From Arthrobacter sp. (GTDB taxonomy: Bacteria > Actinomycetota > Actinomycetes > Actinomycetales > Micrococcaceae): 21,555 bases of DNA. Made by a program: the position numbers and the translations under genes. Position 1 is the first letter of the stretch. Each line of letters begins with the position of its first letter. Location: assembly GCA_030147325.1 (NCBI GenBank), contig JASLAA010000296.1, forward strand, positions 1 through 21,555, read 5' to 3'. This document shows positions 8,623 to 15,405 of this stretch, in pieces. The notes under the pieces were generated by a model. It made no database searches. It worked only from the letters and a program-made list of their open reading frames with translations, and was not told the DNA's origin.

Positions 8623-8628
8623 ATTGTA
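8623..8628 (-). promoter_or_regulatory. -10 element (TACAAT) for yajC-secD-secF
   Basis: On the minus strand, TACAAT, one mismatch from the consensus TATAAT, lies between ruvB and yajC. It predicts a transcript start near 8616 and a leader of about 60 bases to GTG 8554. No clear TTGACA-like -35 is seen 16-18 bases upstream. A small dyad, GCAGG/CCTGC (8638-8652), sits between this element and the ruvB stop codon. Confidence 0.45.
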
Positions 8629-8653
8629 GAGGGGATTGCAGGGCAGTCCTGCG

Positions 8654-9769
8654 TCAGGAGTCCGGCTGAGCCCAGCTGTCAAGGGCTGATTCGGTACCCA
8701 TCAGGTCTTCCGGTGCGACGGAGAAGAGATCCTCGGGCATCGCCGCGGCCACATTCGCCGGCATCACCAGCCCCAGGTGCTTCCAGGCCGATGCCGTCGC
8801 TATCCTGCCTCTCGGGGTCCGGCCGAGCATGCCCTCGCGGACCAGATATGGTTCGGCCACGGTCTCCACGGTCTCCGGCTCCTCACCGACGGCGATCGCC
8901 AGGGTGGACAGGCCGACGGGCCCGCCGTTGAACTTCGTGATGAGGGCCATCAGGACGGCGCGGTCCAGGCGGTCGAGCCCCCGCGCGTCGACCTCGTACA
9001 TGTCGAGTGCCGCGCTCGCGGAGCGCGCGTCGATCAGGTCGAAGCCGTGCACGAGCGCCCAGTCACGCACGCGGCGGAGCAGCCTGTTCGCGATACGGGG
9101 GGTGCCCCGGGACCGTCCGGCGATCTCCGCGAATGCTGCGGAGCTCACCTTCATGTCCATCAGCATGGCTGAGCGTCGGAGCACCAGCTCCAGTTCCTCG
9201 GTGGAGTAGAACTCGAGGTGCCCGGTGAAGCCGAAGCGGTCGCGGAGCGGACCCGGCAGGAGGCCGGCCCTGGTGGTGGCTCCCACCAGGGTGAACGGCG
9301 GGAGTTCGAGGGGGATCGCCGTGGCCCCTGGCCCCTTGCCGACGATGATGTCCACGCGGAAGTCCTCCATGGCCATGTAGAGCATCTCCTCCGCGGGCCT
9401 CGACATCCGGTGGATCTCGTCGAGGAACAGCACCTCCCCCTCCGTCAGGGAGGAGAGGATCGCGGCGAGGTCACCGGCGTGCTGGATGGCCGGCCCCGAG
9501 GTGATGCGCAGCGGGGCATTCATCTCGGCCGCGATGATCATGGCGAGCGTGGTCTTGCCGAGCCCGGGAGGTCCGGACAGCAGCACGTGGTCGGCGCTAC
9601 GACCCCGCATCCGGGACGCCTCCAGAACCAGCGAGAGCTGCCTCCGGACCCGCTTCTGCCCGACGAAGTCGTCGAGGTTCTTGGGCCGCAGGGCCGCCTC
9701 GACCGCGCGGTCCTCCGGGTCGGCGACCGGAGCGACGAGCGGGGCGTCCTCCGGCTGCTGGTCCGTCAC
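8654..9769 (-). CDS. ruvB: Holliday junction branch-migration ATPase RuvB
   Basis: 371 aa. The hexameric AAA+ motor that drives branch migration of Holliday junctions with RuvA. Visible motifs are the N-terminal LRPKNLDDFVGQKRVRRQL (27-45), Walker A SGPPGLGKTT (65-74), Walker B LFLDEIH (114-120, D117 and E118), sensor 1 GATTR (163-167), the arginine-finger region PGPLRDRFGF, and sensor 2 RGTPRIANRLLRR. The C-terminal winged helix ends with PYLVREGMLGRTPRGR. The length is slightly above the usual 330-350 because of short tails at both ends. The start is GTG 9767-9769, which shares GTGA with the ruvA stop codon, so the two are translationally coupled. Confidence 0.97.
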   Translation of the reverse strand: MTDQQPEDAPLVAPVADPEDRAVEAALRPKNLDDFVGQKRVRRQLSLVLEASRMRGRSADHVLLSGPPGLGKTTLAMIIAAEMNAPLRITSGPAIQHAGDLAAILSSLTEGEVLFLDEIHRMSRPAEEMLYMAMEDFRVDIIVGKGPGATAIPLELPPFTLVGATTRAGLLPGPLRDRFGFTGHLEFYSTEELELVLRRSAMLMDMKVSSAAFAEIAGRSRGTPRIANRLLRRVRDWALVHGFDLIDARSASAALDMYEVDARGLDRLDRAVLMALITKFNGGPVGLSTLAIAVGEEPETVETVAEPYLVREGMLGRTPRGRIATASAWKHLGLVMPANVAAAMPEDLFSVAPEDLMGTESALDSWAQPDS

Positions 9770-10395
9770 GACTCCACCGTCGAACGAGCCGAGCTGCGGG
9801 CTCCGTCCTGACCCAGCCGACGCAGCGTGAGCCTGAGGATCTGCCCCACGTCGCCCGTAGCGGCTACCTCCGGAGCATCCGCTATCGCGGCATCGATCGC
9901 CGCGCCGGCGTCCCGCTCGGACCAGCCGAGGCCCATCATCGCGGTGAGCACCTGCCCCTGCCAGGTCTGCTTCGACACACCCGGCTTGCTCTCGAGGGGC
10001 ACGAGCTTGCCTGCCAGTTCGAGGACGATCCGACGGGCGCCCTTGGGCCCGATCCCCGGGACCTTGCTGAACGCCTTGTCGTCGCCGGCCGAGGCCGCGA
10101 CGCGGATGGCGTCGGGCGTGTGCACGGCGAGGACGGCGAGCGCGAGCCGGGGGCCCACGCCGCTGACAGCCAGGAGGGTCTCGAACACCTCACGCTGGTC
10201 GGCGTCCTCGAAACCGAAGAGGGTCATGGAGTCCTCGCGGACGATCATCGCCGTAGCGACCGTGGCCTGCTCCCCCACGCGCAGCCCGGACAGGGTCTGC
10301 GGGGTCGCCTGCACGAGCATGCCGAAACCGTTGACGTCGAGGACGGCGGAGTGCAGGCCCACGTGGGTCACTGTCCCGCGCAGGGAACTGATCAT
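9766..10395 (-). CDS. ruvA: Holliday junction DNA-binding protein RuvA
   Basis: 209 aa. RuvA binds the four-way junction as a tetramer and loads RuvB. It begins with the typical MISSLRGTVTHVG OB-fold strand and has two helix-hairpin-helix motifs, SGVGPRLALAVL (78-89) and VPGIGPKGARRIVLEL (112-127). The C-terminal domain III (about 145-195) contacts RuvB. The frame stays open far upstream across ruvC in another reading frame. ATG 10395 is chosen because GGAG lies six bases upstream and homology starts exactly there. The gene is separated from ruvC by 125 bases that hold a LexA box and a -10 element, and it overlaps ruvB by four bases. Confidence 0.97.
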   Translation of the reverse strand: MISSLRGTVTHVGLHSAVLDVNGFGMLVQATPQTLSGLRVGEQATVATAMIVREDSMTLFGFEDADQREVFETLLAVSGVGPRLALAVLAVHTPDAIRVAASAGDDKAFSKVPGIGPKGARRIVLELAGKLVPLESKPGVSKQTWQGQVLTAMMGLGWSERDAGAAIDAAIADAPEVAATGDVGQILRLTLRRLGQDGARSSARSTVES

Positions 10396-10441
10396 GAGGA
10401 GCTCCAGGGCACTTGCGGATGGATGAGCCGGCGAGCCGGCG

Positions 10442-10457
10442 TCGAACATACGTTCTA
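10442..10457. promoter_or_regulatory. LexA (SOS) operator upstream of ruvAB
   Basis: TCGAACATACGTTCTA matches the Gram-positive/mycobacterial SOS box TCGAAC-RNRY-GTTCGA at all but one position (T instead of G at position 15). The N4 centre ATAC fits RNRY. It lies 47 bases upstream of the ruvA ATG and just downstream of a -10-like TACGCT on the minus strand, so bound LexA would cover the transcription start. RuvA and RuvB are classical SOS genes, which supports the call. Confidence 0.75.
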
Positions 10458-10463
10458 ATCTCC

Positions 10464-10469
10464 AGCGTA
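10464..10469 (-). promoter_or_regulatory. -10 element of the ruvAB promoter
   Basis: Minus-strand TACGCT (TANNNT class) lies between ruvC and ruvA with the LexA box immediately downstream. A TTCGAT 18 bases upstream is a poor -35 and belongs to a CGATCGATCG palindrome (10482-10491). The call rests mainly on its position relative to the operator. Confidence 0.4.
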
Positions 10470-10520
10470 CCGGCGCTCGGACGATCGATCGAACCGCCAC
10501 ACCGAGGGTCCGGGCCGTTC

Positions 10521-11096
10521 CTAGCGTCGGCGCGCCCGCGCCTCGGCCTCGGCCCAGATGCGCTGGGCCGGAGTCACGGATCCCCCCGAGGCTGCCGCTG
10601 CGGCACCCTGGACGCCCACTCCCCTGCGCCAGGCATGCGTGATGGCCAGGGCGAGCGCATCCGCCGCGTCTGCGGGCCTGGGTGGCGTGTCGAGCCGGAG
10701 GATCTTGGTGACCATCTTGGTGACGGCAACCTTGTCCGCCTGGCCGTTGCCCGTGACCGCAGCCTTCACCTCCGTGGGAGTGTGCAGGGCGACGGGGATC
10801 CCGCGCCGCGCGGCCGCGACGATCACCACACCCGACGCCTGCGCCGTGCCCATGACCGTACTCACGTTCAGCTGGCTGAACACGCGCTCGACGGCGAGCA
10901 CCTGCGGTTCGTGCAGGTCGAGCCAGGAATCGACCGCCTCGGAGATGACGAGCAACCGTTCGTCCAGGCTCCTGCCCGCCTCGGTGCCGACGACGCCGAC
11001 CGCGACGAGCGTCGAGCGCCGGTTCGGCTCGATGTCGACGACGGCGAGGCCGCATCGCGTCAGCCCCGGGTCGACGCCCATGACGCGGTAGGTCAC
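10521..11096 (-). CDS. ruvC: Holliday junction endonuclease RuvC
   Basis: 191 aa. RuvC is the dimeric resolvase that cuts Holliday junctions symmetrically. The RNase H-like fold has its acidic residues in place: D9 in MGVDPGLTRCG, E70 in VLAVERVF, and D143 and D146 in PADAADALALAITH, with H154. The DNA-binding segment FSQLNVSTVMGTAQASGV is intact. The last 25-30 residues (Ala/Gly-rich, then basic RARRR) are a nonconserved tail. The chosen start is GTG 11096. The nearest purine-rich stretch (TAGGG) sits only about two bases upstream, so the Shine-Dalgarno is poor, and ATG at residue 6 would cut into the first beta strand. The gene lies 36 bases after yebC with no promoter visible between them, so it is probably read from the pdxT-yebC promoter. 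Confidence 0.95.
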   Translation of the reverse strand: MTYRVMGVDPGLTRCGLAVVDIEPNRRSTLVAVGVVGTEAGRSLDERLLVISEAVDSWLDLHEPQVLAVERVFSQLNVSTVMGTAQASGVVIVAAARRGIPVALHTPTEVKAAVTGNGQADKVAVTKMVTKILRLDTPPRPADAADALALAITHAWRRGVGVQGAAAAASGGSVTPAQRIWAEAEARARRR

Positions 11097-11132
11097 GGCC
11101 CTACCGTCCGTACTGTTCCGAGCGGCGCGATG

Positions 11133-11891
11133 TCAGTCGTCGTTCTCGAGCTGAGCCAGCACGTCGTCGGAGAGGTTGGCGTTCGAGTAGACGTTCTGGA
11201 CGTCGTCGAGCTCCTCCAGCGCGTCCACCAGCTTGAGGAACTTGGCCGCACCGTCCGCGTCCAGGTCCACGTGCATGGACGGTACGAATTCCACCTCGTC
11301 GGTCTCGTACTCGATGCCGCTCCCGTCCAGGGCGTCGACGACGGCGCGCAGGTCCTGCGGCTCGGAGACGATCTCGAAGGTCTCGGCCGTCTCCTTGACC
11401 TCGTCCGCGCCGGCGTCGAGGACGGACATGAGCAGTTCGTCCTCGGTCAGGCCGTTCTTCGGGAGGGTCACGACCCCCTTGCGCGCGAACAGGTATGCCA
11501 CCGACCCCGGATCGGCGATGGTGCCGCCGTTGCGGCTGATGCCGAGGCGCACCTCGGACGCAGCCCGGTTCTTGTTGTCCGTGAGGCACTCGATGAGCAG
11601 CGCCGAACCCTGCGGTCCGCGCGCCTCGTACATGATGGTCTGGTAGTCGACGGCCTCGCCCAGCAGCCCGGCACCGCGCTTCACCGCACGGTTGATGTTG
11701 TCGATGGGAACGGAGGTCTTCTTCGCCTTTGAGACGGCGAGCTCGAGGCCCGGGTTACCTGCGACGTCGGCTCCACCGGCCCGCGCTGCGACCTCGATGT
11801 TCTTGATCAGCTTGGCGAAGGACTTGGCGCGCTTGGCGTCGATCGCGGCCTTCTTGTGCTTGGTTGTTGCCCACTTGGAGTGCCCCGACAT
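11133..11891 (-). CDS. yebC: YebC/PmpR (TACO1) family protein
   Basis: 252 aa, full length for the family. It begins with the signature MSGHSKWATTKHKKAAIDAKRAK and contains NPGLELAVSKAKKTSVPIDNI and the conserved YEARGPQGSALLIECLTDNKNR segment (near 90-110). Family members were long annotated as transcriptional regulators. More recent work on YebC and mitochondrial TACO1 implicates them in translation, particularly at proline-rich stretches; which role applies here is inferred, not shown. The ATG is two bases downstream of the pdxT stop codon, and its Shine-Dalgarno (AGAGGAGA) lies inside the last pdxT codons, indicating coupled expression. The yebC-ruvC neighbourhood is a very old conserved pairing. 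Confidence 0.95.
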   Translation of the reverse strand: MSGHSKWATTKHKKAAIDAKRAKSFAKLIKNIEVAARAGGADVAGNPGLELAVSKAKKTSVPIDNINRAVKRGAGLLGEAVDYQTIMYEARGPQGSALLIECLTDNKNRAASEVRLGISRNGGTIADPGSVAYLFARKGVVTLPKNGLTEDELLMSVLDAGADEVKETAETFEIVSEPQDLRAVVDALDGSGIEYETDEVEFVPSMHVDLDADGAAKFLKLVDALEELDDVQNVYSNANLSDDVLAQLENDD

Positions 11892-11893
11892 GC

Positions 11894-12745
11894 TTACGCT
11901 TCTCCTCTGATCATCCGAATAAACAGTTCGTGGACCCGCCGCTCGCCGGTGACCTCCGGATGGAAGCTCGTGGCCAGCAGGTTCCCTGAACGCACTGCGA
12001 CAATTCTAGCGACCGGCTCCAAGTCTGCTCCCGACCCGCCCGCTGCTGCGCCCTCGGACCCGTCCGCAGGACCACCCGCAGGGCCGCCCGAGGGACCGGC
12101 CTGCGGGGTGTCCGCGGCCGGCACCTGCGCCAGGACCTCGACACCGTCGCCGACCTTCTCCACCCACGGGGCCCGGATGAAAACGGCCCGGACCGGATCC
12201 GTGGCCGACGCGTCGCCGGTCGCCGCCAGGCCGGCAAAATCGAGGTCCGTCTCGAACGACTCCCGCTGGCGGCCGAAGGCGTTGCGCCGCACCACCATGT
12301 CCAGTCCGCCGAACGTCTGCTGGGGGTTCCCCGCGCGGTCGGTGGACGGATCGGCGATGACGTCGGACAGCAGGATCATCCCCGCGCAGGAGCCGTAGAC
12401 GGGCAGGCCATCCCTGATCAGCCCGCGCAGCGGATCGGCGAGGCCGAAGGTGCGCGTGAGCTTGTCCATCACCGTGGACTCGCCGCCGGGGATGATCAGG
12501 CCGTCGACCTCGGCGAGCTCGGACGGGCGCCGCACGGCGACGGCACGCCCGCCGAGGGACTCGATGGTCGTGATGTGCTCGCGCACGTCCCCCTGCACCG
12601 CGAGGACCCCGACGACGACGCCGCGACCGGACCGCGCCGTCGCACCGGTCCCGGAACGGCTGTCGTGGGTTCCCCCGGTTCCGGGAGGGGCGGCGGACGC
12701 GGGGACCGACGTCGGCAGGGAGGCCGAGAAGGACGGGGAAGTCAT
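11894..12745 (-). CDS. pdxT: PLP synthase glutaminase subunit PdxT
   Basis: 283 aa. A class I glutamine amidotransferase that supplies ammonia to PdxS for pyridoxal 5'-phosphate synthesis. The core has VLAVQGDVREH (47-57), PGGEST (86-91), the nucleophile C120 in YGSCAGMILLS, and the H262/E264 pair in SFHPEVTGE. It is about 80 residues longer than usual because of two additions: a 42-residue Ser/Ala/Gly-rich N-terminal extension, and a Gly/Pro/Ala-rich insert (about 210-242; nt 12020-12118) just before the strand leading to the catalytic His. The three valines at the usual N-terminus are GTC codons, so no start exists there, and ATG 12745 is the only clear start. It has no Shine-Dalgarno but lies six bases after a TAGAAT -10, which fits a leaderless mRNA. 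No pdxS gene lies in this window. Confidence 0.93.
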   Translation of the reverse strand: MTSPSFSASLPTSVPASAAPPGTGGTHDSRSGTGATARSGRGVVVGVLAVQGDVREHITTIESLGGRAVAVRRPSELAEVDGLIIPGGESTVMDKLTRTFGLADPLRGLIRDGLPVYGSCAGMILLSDVIADPSTDRAGNPQQTFGGLDMVVRRNAFGRQRESFETDLDFAGLAATGDASATDPVRAVFIRAPWVEKVGDGVEVLAQVPAADTPQAGPSGGPAGGPADGSEGAAAGGSGADLEPVARIVAVRSGNLLATSFHPEVTGERRVHELFIRMIRGEA

Positions 12746-12751
12746 GCCCCG

Positions 12752-12757
12752 ATTCTA
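12752..12757 (-). promoter_or_regulatory. -10 element (TAGAAT) of leaderless pdxT promoter
   Basis: Minus-strand TAGAAT, one mismatch from consensus, is followed by exactly six bases (cggggc) and then the pdxT ATG. Transcription would start at or next to the A of the ATG. It probably drives pdxT-yebC-ruvC. No good -35 is seen. Confidence 0.6.
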
Positions 12758-12842
12758 GGTCGTCGTGGCGCAGGAGCCCGTTCCGGGGCAGCCCACCAGG
12801 GCACCCGGCCGCCGCATGCCGGGAACCGGGGCGCTCCGGCGA

Positions 12843-12848
12843 TATCGT
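12843..12848 (+). promoter_or_regulatory. -10 element (TATCGT) of leaderless murT promoter
   Basis: TATCGT (TANNNT class) is followed by six bases (ggaggc) and the murT ATG, the same geometry as the divergent pdxT promoter 86 bases away. The GGAGG within the spacer is too close to the ATG (one base) to be an ordinary Shine-Dalgarno. No clear -35 is seen. Confidence 0.5.
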
Positions 12849-12854
12849 GGAGGC

Positions 12855-14126
12855 ATGAATCCTCTCCCGGTCCTCGTGGGCAAAGCCGTGCGCATCGCGT
12901 CCCGACTGCGCGGCGGGGGCTCAGCCCTGCCCGGCCTCGTGGTCGAACGGCTCGACCCCGGGTTCATGGGGCGCGCGCTGTCCTCCCTCCCCCGCGGCGT
13001 CGTCGTGGTCAGCGGGACGAACGGCAAGACGACCACCACCAAGATGGTGGTCGAGCTGCTGGAGGGCCAGGGGCTGACCGTCTTCACCAACCGCACCGGC
13101 AGCAACTTCACCCGCGGCGTCGCGGCAGCGCTCCTCGGCGAGGTGGACTGGCGTGGCCGGCTCCAGGCGGACGTCGCCGTCCTCGAACTGGACGAGGCAC
13201 ACGCCGTGCACTTCGTGAAGCTCGTGCCGCCGCGCTACTGTCTCCTGCTGAACGTCCTCCGCGACCAGCTCGACCGCTTCGGGGAGATCGACGCCACGAC
13301 GCGTCTGCTCGAAAGGATCGCCCTCGCGACGACGGGCACCGTGGTGCTGAACCGCGAGGACCCCCGCGTGGCGGGTATCGCCTCCTCGGTCACCGGCGCG
13401 GAGGTCGCCTACTTCGGCCTCGATTCCTCGTTGCGCAGCACGTTCCCGAACGACGACGAACTGCGCGGCGCCGAGGGTGTCGCACCTGCTTCCGCCCTGC
13501 CTGCCGACGTGGTGCTCCGGTCGGTCGACGGCAACTCGGCCGCCTTCGAGGCCGACGGAATGCTCACCCGGACGGACCTGCGCCTGAGGGGGGTGTACAA
13601 CATCTTCAACGCCGCCGCGGCCCTCGCCGCAGCGCGCGCCGTGCTGGGTGCGACCGCTGACAGGGGCAGGCTCTTCTCCTCGCTGGCTGCCGTGGAGCCG
13701 GCGTTCGGTCGGGGGGAGAGCCTCGTCGTCGACGGCCAGCCCCTCGAACTCGTGCTCGTGAAGAACCCGAGCGGATTCCGGCTGGGGCTGAAATCCTTCG
13801 ATCCGGCCGGCTGCGCGACGATGATCGCCATCAATGACAACTACGCCGACGGCCGCGACATGTCCTGGCTCTGGGACGTGGACTTCGATTCCCTCGGCCT
13901 GGCCGGCGTGGACGTGGTCAGCGGGGTCCGCGCCTACGACATGGCACTGCGGCTGAAGTACGACGACGTCAGGGTGGGCGCCGTCGATCCCGACATCACC
14001 GAGGCGCTCGAGCAGTTCGTCGCCGGCTCGGAGGGGCGGCCGAAACGCATCTTCTGCACGTACACGGCGATGCTCGCGGTGCGCCGCGAGCTCGCCAAGA
14101 TCACGAAAGTCGAGGTGGTGTCCTGA
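12855..14126 (+). CDS. murT: Lipid II isoglutaminyl synthase subunit MurT
   Basis: 423 aa. A Mur-ligase-like subunit that, with GatD, amidates the alpha-carboxyl of D-Glu in lipid II to D-isoglutamine. The Mur ligase central domain has the P-loop SGTNGKTTTT (53-62), ELDEA (111-115) and LNVLRDQLDRFGE (132-144). The C-terminal DUF1727 domain has LVKNPSGF (301-308), AINDNYADGRDMSWLWDVDF (325-344) and IFCTYTAM (399-406). By analogy with Staphylococcus aureus MurT, an aspartate of the WLWDVDF block should complete the GatD catalytic triad. The four-cysteine zinc ribbon known from Firmicute MurT is absent: residues 187-236 have no cysteine, and the protein has only three in all. A frame-open start at 12765 was rejected because the conserved N-terminus begins at ATG 12855. 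The stop overlaps the gatD ATG by one base. Confidence 0.93.
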   Translation: MNPLPVLVGKAVRIASRLRGGGSALPGLVVERLDPGFMGRALSSLPRGVVVVSGTNGKTTTTKMVVELLEGQGLTVFTNRTGSNFTRGVAAALLGEVDWRGRLQADVAVLELDEAHAVHFVKLVPPRYCLLLNVLRDQLDRFGEIDATTRLLERIALATTGTVVLNREDPRVAGIASSVTGAEVAYFGLDSSLRSTFPNDDELRGAEGVAPASALPADVVLRSVDGNSAAFEADGMLTRTDLRLRGVYNIFNAAAALAAARAVLGATADRGRLFSSLAAVEPAFGRGESLVVDGQPLELVLVKNPSGFRLGLKSFDPAGCATMIAINDNYADGRDMSWLWDVDFDSLGLAGVDVVSGVRAYDMALRLKYDDVRVGAVDPDITEALEQFVAGSEGRPKRIFCTYTAMLAVRRELAKITKVEVVS

Positions 14127-14896
14127 TGAGCGACGCCCCGTCCGCACGCGGACTGACGGAAGGCCCGGCCGACCCGTCCAAAGGTTCGCTGCGTATCCTG
14201 CAGCTCTACCCCCGCGAGATGAACATCTACGGCGACTACGGGAACGTCCTGGTCCTCAAGCAGCGCCTCGCCTGGCGCGGTTACGGCGCCGAGATCCTGG
14301 AGCACAACGCCGGTGATGCCCTTCCCGAGGAGATCGACATCATCATCGGCGGCGGTGGGCAGGACAGCGGGCAGGTCGTCATCCAGGACGACCTGCAGGG
14401 CATCGCCCCAAGGCTCCGCGAGCTGGCCGAGGACGGCACGCCGATGCTGGTCATCTGCGGGTTGTACCAGCTCTTCGGCAACGAGTTCCGGACCCACGAC
14501 GGGACCGTGATCCCCGGGATCGGCGTACTGGACCTCGAGACACGCGGCGGGACCGAGCGCCTCATCGGCAACGTCGTGGCCAGGAGCGAGGAGTTCGGCG
14601 AGATCCACGGCTACGAGAACCACAGCGGGCAGACCTATCTCGGCTCCGGCCTCGAGCCCCTGGCAACCGTGCTGAAGGGTGCCGGCAACAATGCGGAGGA
14701 GAAGCACGAGGGCGCCCGCCACCGGAACATCGTCGCCAGCTACCTCCACGGGTCGCTGTTGCCGAAGAACCCGGCGATCGCAGACTTCCTGCTCCGAACC
14801 GCGGCAGAGCGGAAGTTCGGCTCCTTCGACGACGACGGCGTGGATGATTCCCTCGCCGATCTCGCCAGGAAGCACGCCGGCGCCAGGCCCCGCTAG
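14126..14896 (+). CDS. gatD: Lipid II isoglutaminyl synthase glutaminase GatD
   Basis: 256 aa. The class I-like glutaminase that releases ammonia for MurT. After about 20 nonconserved residues come LRILQLYPREMNIYGDYGN (22-40), the IIIGGGGQDSGQ turn (72-83), the nucleophile C111 in VICGLYQLFG and H208 in SYLHGSLLPKNP. There is no Glu next to the His as in ordinary triad amidotransferases; in the GatD family the third residue is supplied by MurT. GYENHSGQT (162-170) is also typical. The ATG overlaps the murT stop (TGATG), consistent with 1:1 coupled synthesis of the complex. The C-terminal 25 residues are acidic then basic and nonconserved. Confidence 0.94.
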   Translation: MSDAPSARGLTEGPADPSKGSLRILQLYPREMNIYGDYGNVLVLKQRLAWRGYGAEILEHNAGDALPEEIDIIIGGGGQDSGQVVIQDDLQGIAPRLRELAEDGTPMLVICGLYQLFGNEFRTHDGTVIPGIGVLDLETRGGTERLIGNVVARSEEFGEIHGYENHSGQTYLGSGLEPLATVLKGAGNNAEEKHEGARHRNIVASYLHGSLLPKNPAIADFLLRTAAERKFGSFDDDGVDDSLADLARKHAGARPR

Positions 14897-14900
14897 GAGA

Positions 14901-14951
14901 GCACCGGCGTCACCCCGTCAAGGGACCCAGCCCCTGAGCAGTGGCCGGTGC
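14901..14951. repeat. Dyad symmetry after gatD
   Basis: GCACCGGC (14901-14908) and its perfect complement GCCGGTGC (14944-14951) flank 35 bases and begin four bases after the gatD stop codon. The loop can form only a short CCC/GGG pairing and no T-run follows. It could be a U-tract-less terminator, but the large loop makes that uncertain. Confidence 0.35.
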
Positions 14952-15031
14952 AGCCCGGTAGCGTGCGAGGAACGGGCCCGGCCGGGTCCGGAAACCCTCT
15001 GGATCCCACCCGGATCCGCGGAAGGAGCATC

Positions 15032-15391
15032 ATGGCCAAGGGAGTAGCGACCGTCTGGGTCCCCGTCGAGGACATGGGCCGCGCGCTGGCCTTCTACCGG
15101 GACACCCTCGGATTGAGCGTCAGCATGCAGGAGGACGAGTGGGCCGAGATCGACGCCGGCGGACTCACCATCGGACTCAACGCGCGGGAGGACACGCACG
15201 GTGGTGCGGGCGGCGGCGCCGTCATCAGCCTGCAGCCGGAGGGCTCCATCGAGGACGAGCTGGAGCGCATCTCGACGCGCGGTGGTGCCTCGATCGAAGG
15301 TGACGTCAGCGAGTACCCGTGGGGGCGCATCCTGCCGTTCAAGGACAGCGAGGGTAACGACCTCCAGCTCTACAGTCCCCCGAGCGACTGA
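15032..15391 (+). CDS. VOC (glyoxalase/bleomycin-resistance fold) protein
   Basis: 119 aa, one vicinal-oxygen-chelate domain with two beta-alpha-beta-beta-beta halves. The first half opens with ATVWVPVEDMGRALAFYRDTLGL (6-28), the standard VOC entry. The second half ends with GRILPFKDSEGNDLQLYSPP, the usual D-P/S-x-G-N strand. Metal-binding and dioxygenase residues cannot be assigned from sequence alone, and the family covers lyases, dioxygenases and drug-binding proteins, so the substrate is unknown. The ATG has a strong AAGGAG (15022-15027) four bases upstream, which decides the start against the longer open frame from 14948. A TAGCGT hexamer at 14959-14964 could be the -10, with a poor -35. 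The gene appears to be its own unit between two inverted repeats. Confidence 0.85.
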   Translation: MAKGVATVWVPVEDMGRALAFYRDTLGLSVSMQEDEWAEIDAGGLTIGLNAREDTHGGAGGGAVISLQPEGSIEDELERISTRGGASIEGDVSEYPWGRILPFKDSEGNDLQLYSPPSD

Positions 15392-15405
15392 CCGAGGCCC
15401 GACCG

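Noticed and set aside
10482..10491. CGATCGATCG palindrome upstream of the ruvAB promoter
   Set aside because: It is simple tandem GATC overlapping the presumed -35 area; not distinctive enough to call an operator.
9766..11055. 429-codon frame extending RuvA upstream through ruvC
   Set aside because: The extra part is out-of-frame ruvC sequence. RuvA homology, a GGAG ribosome-binding site and the SOS promoter all place the start at 10395.
12765..12854. 30-codon upstream extension of MurT
   Set aside because: It would overlap the promoter region shared with pdxT, and the conserved N-terminus starts at ATG 12855 beside a TANNNT element.
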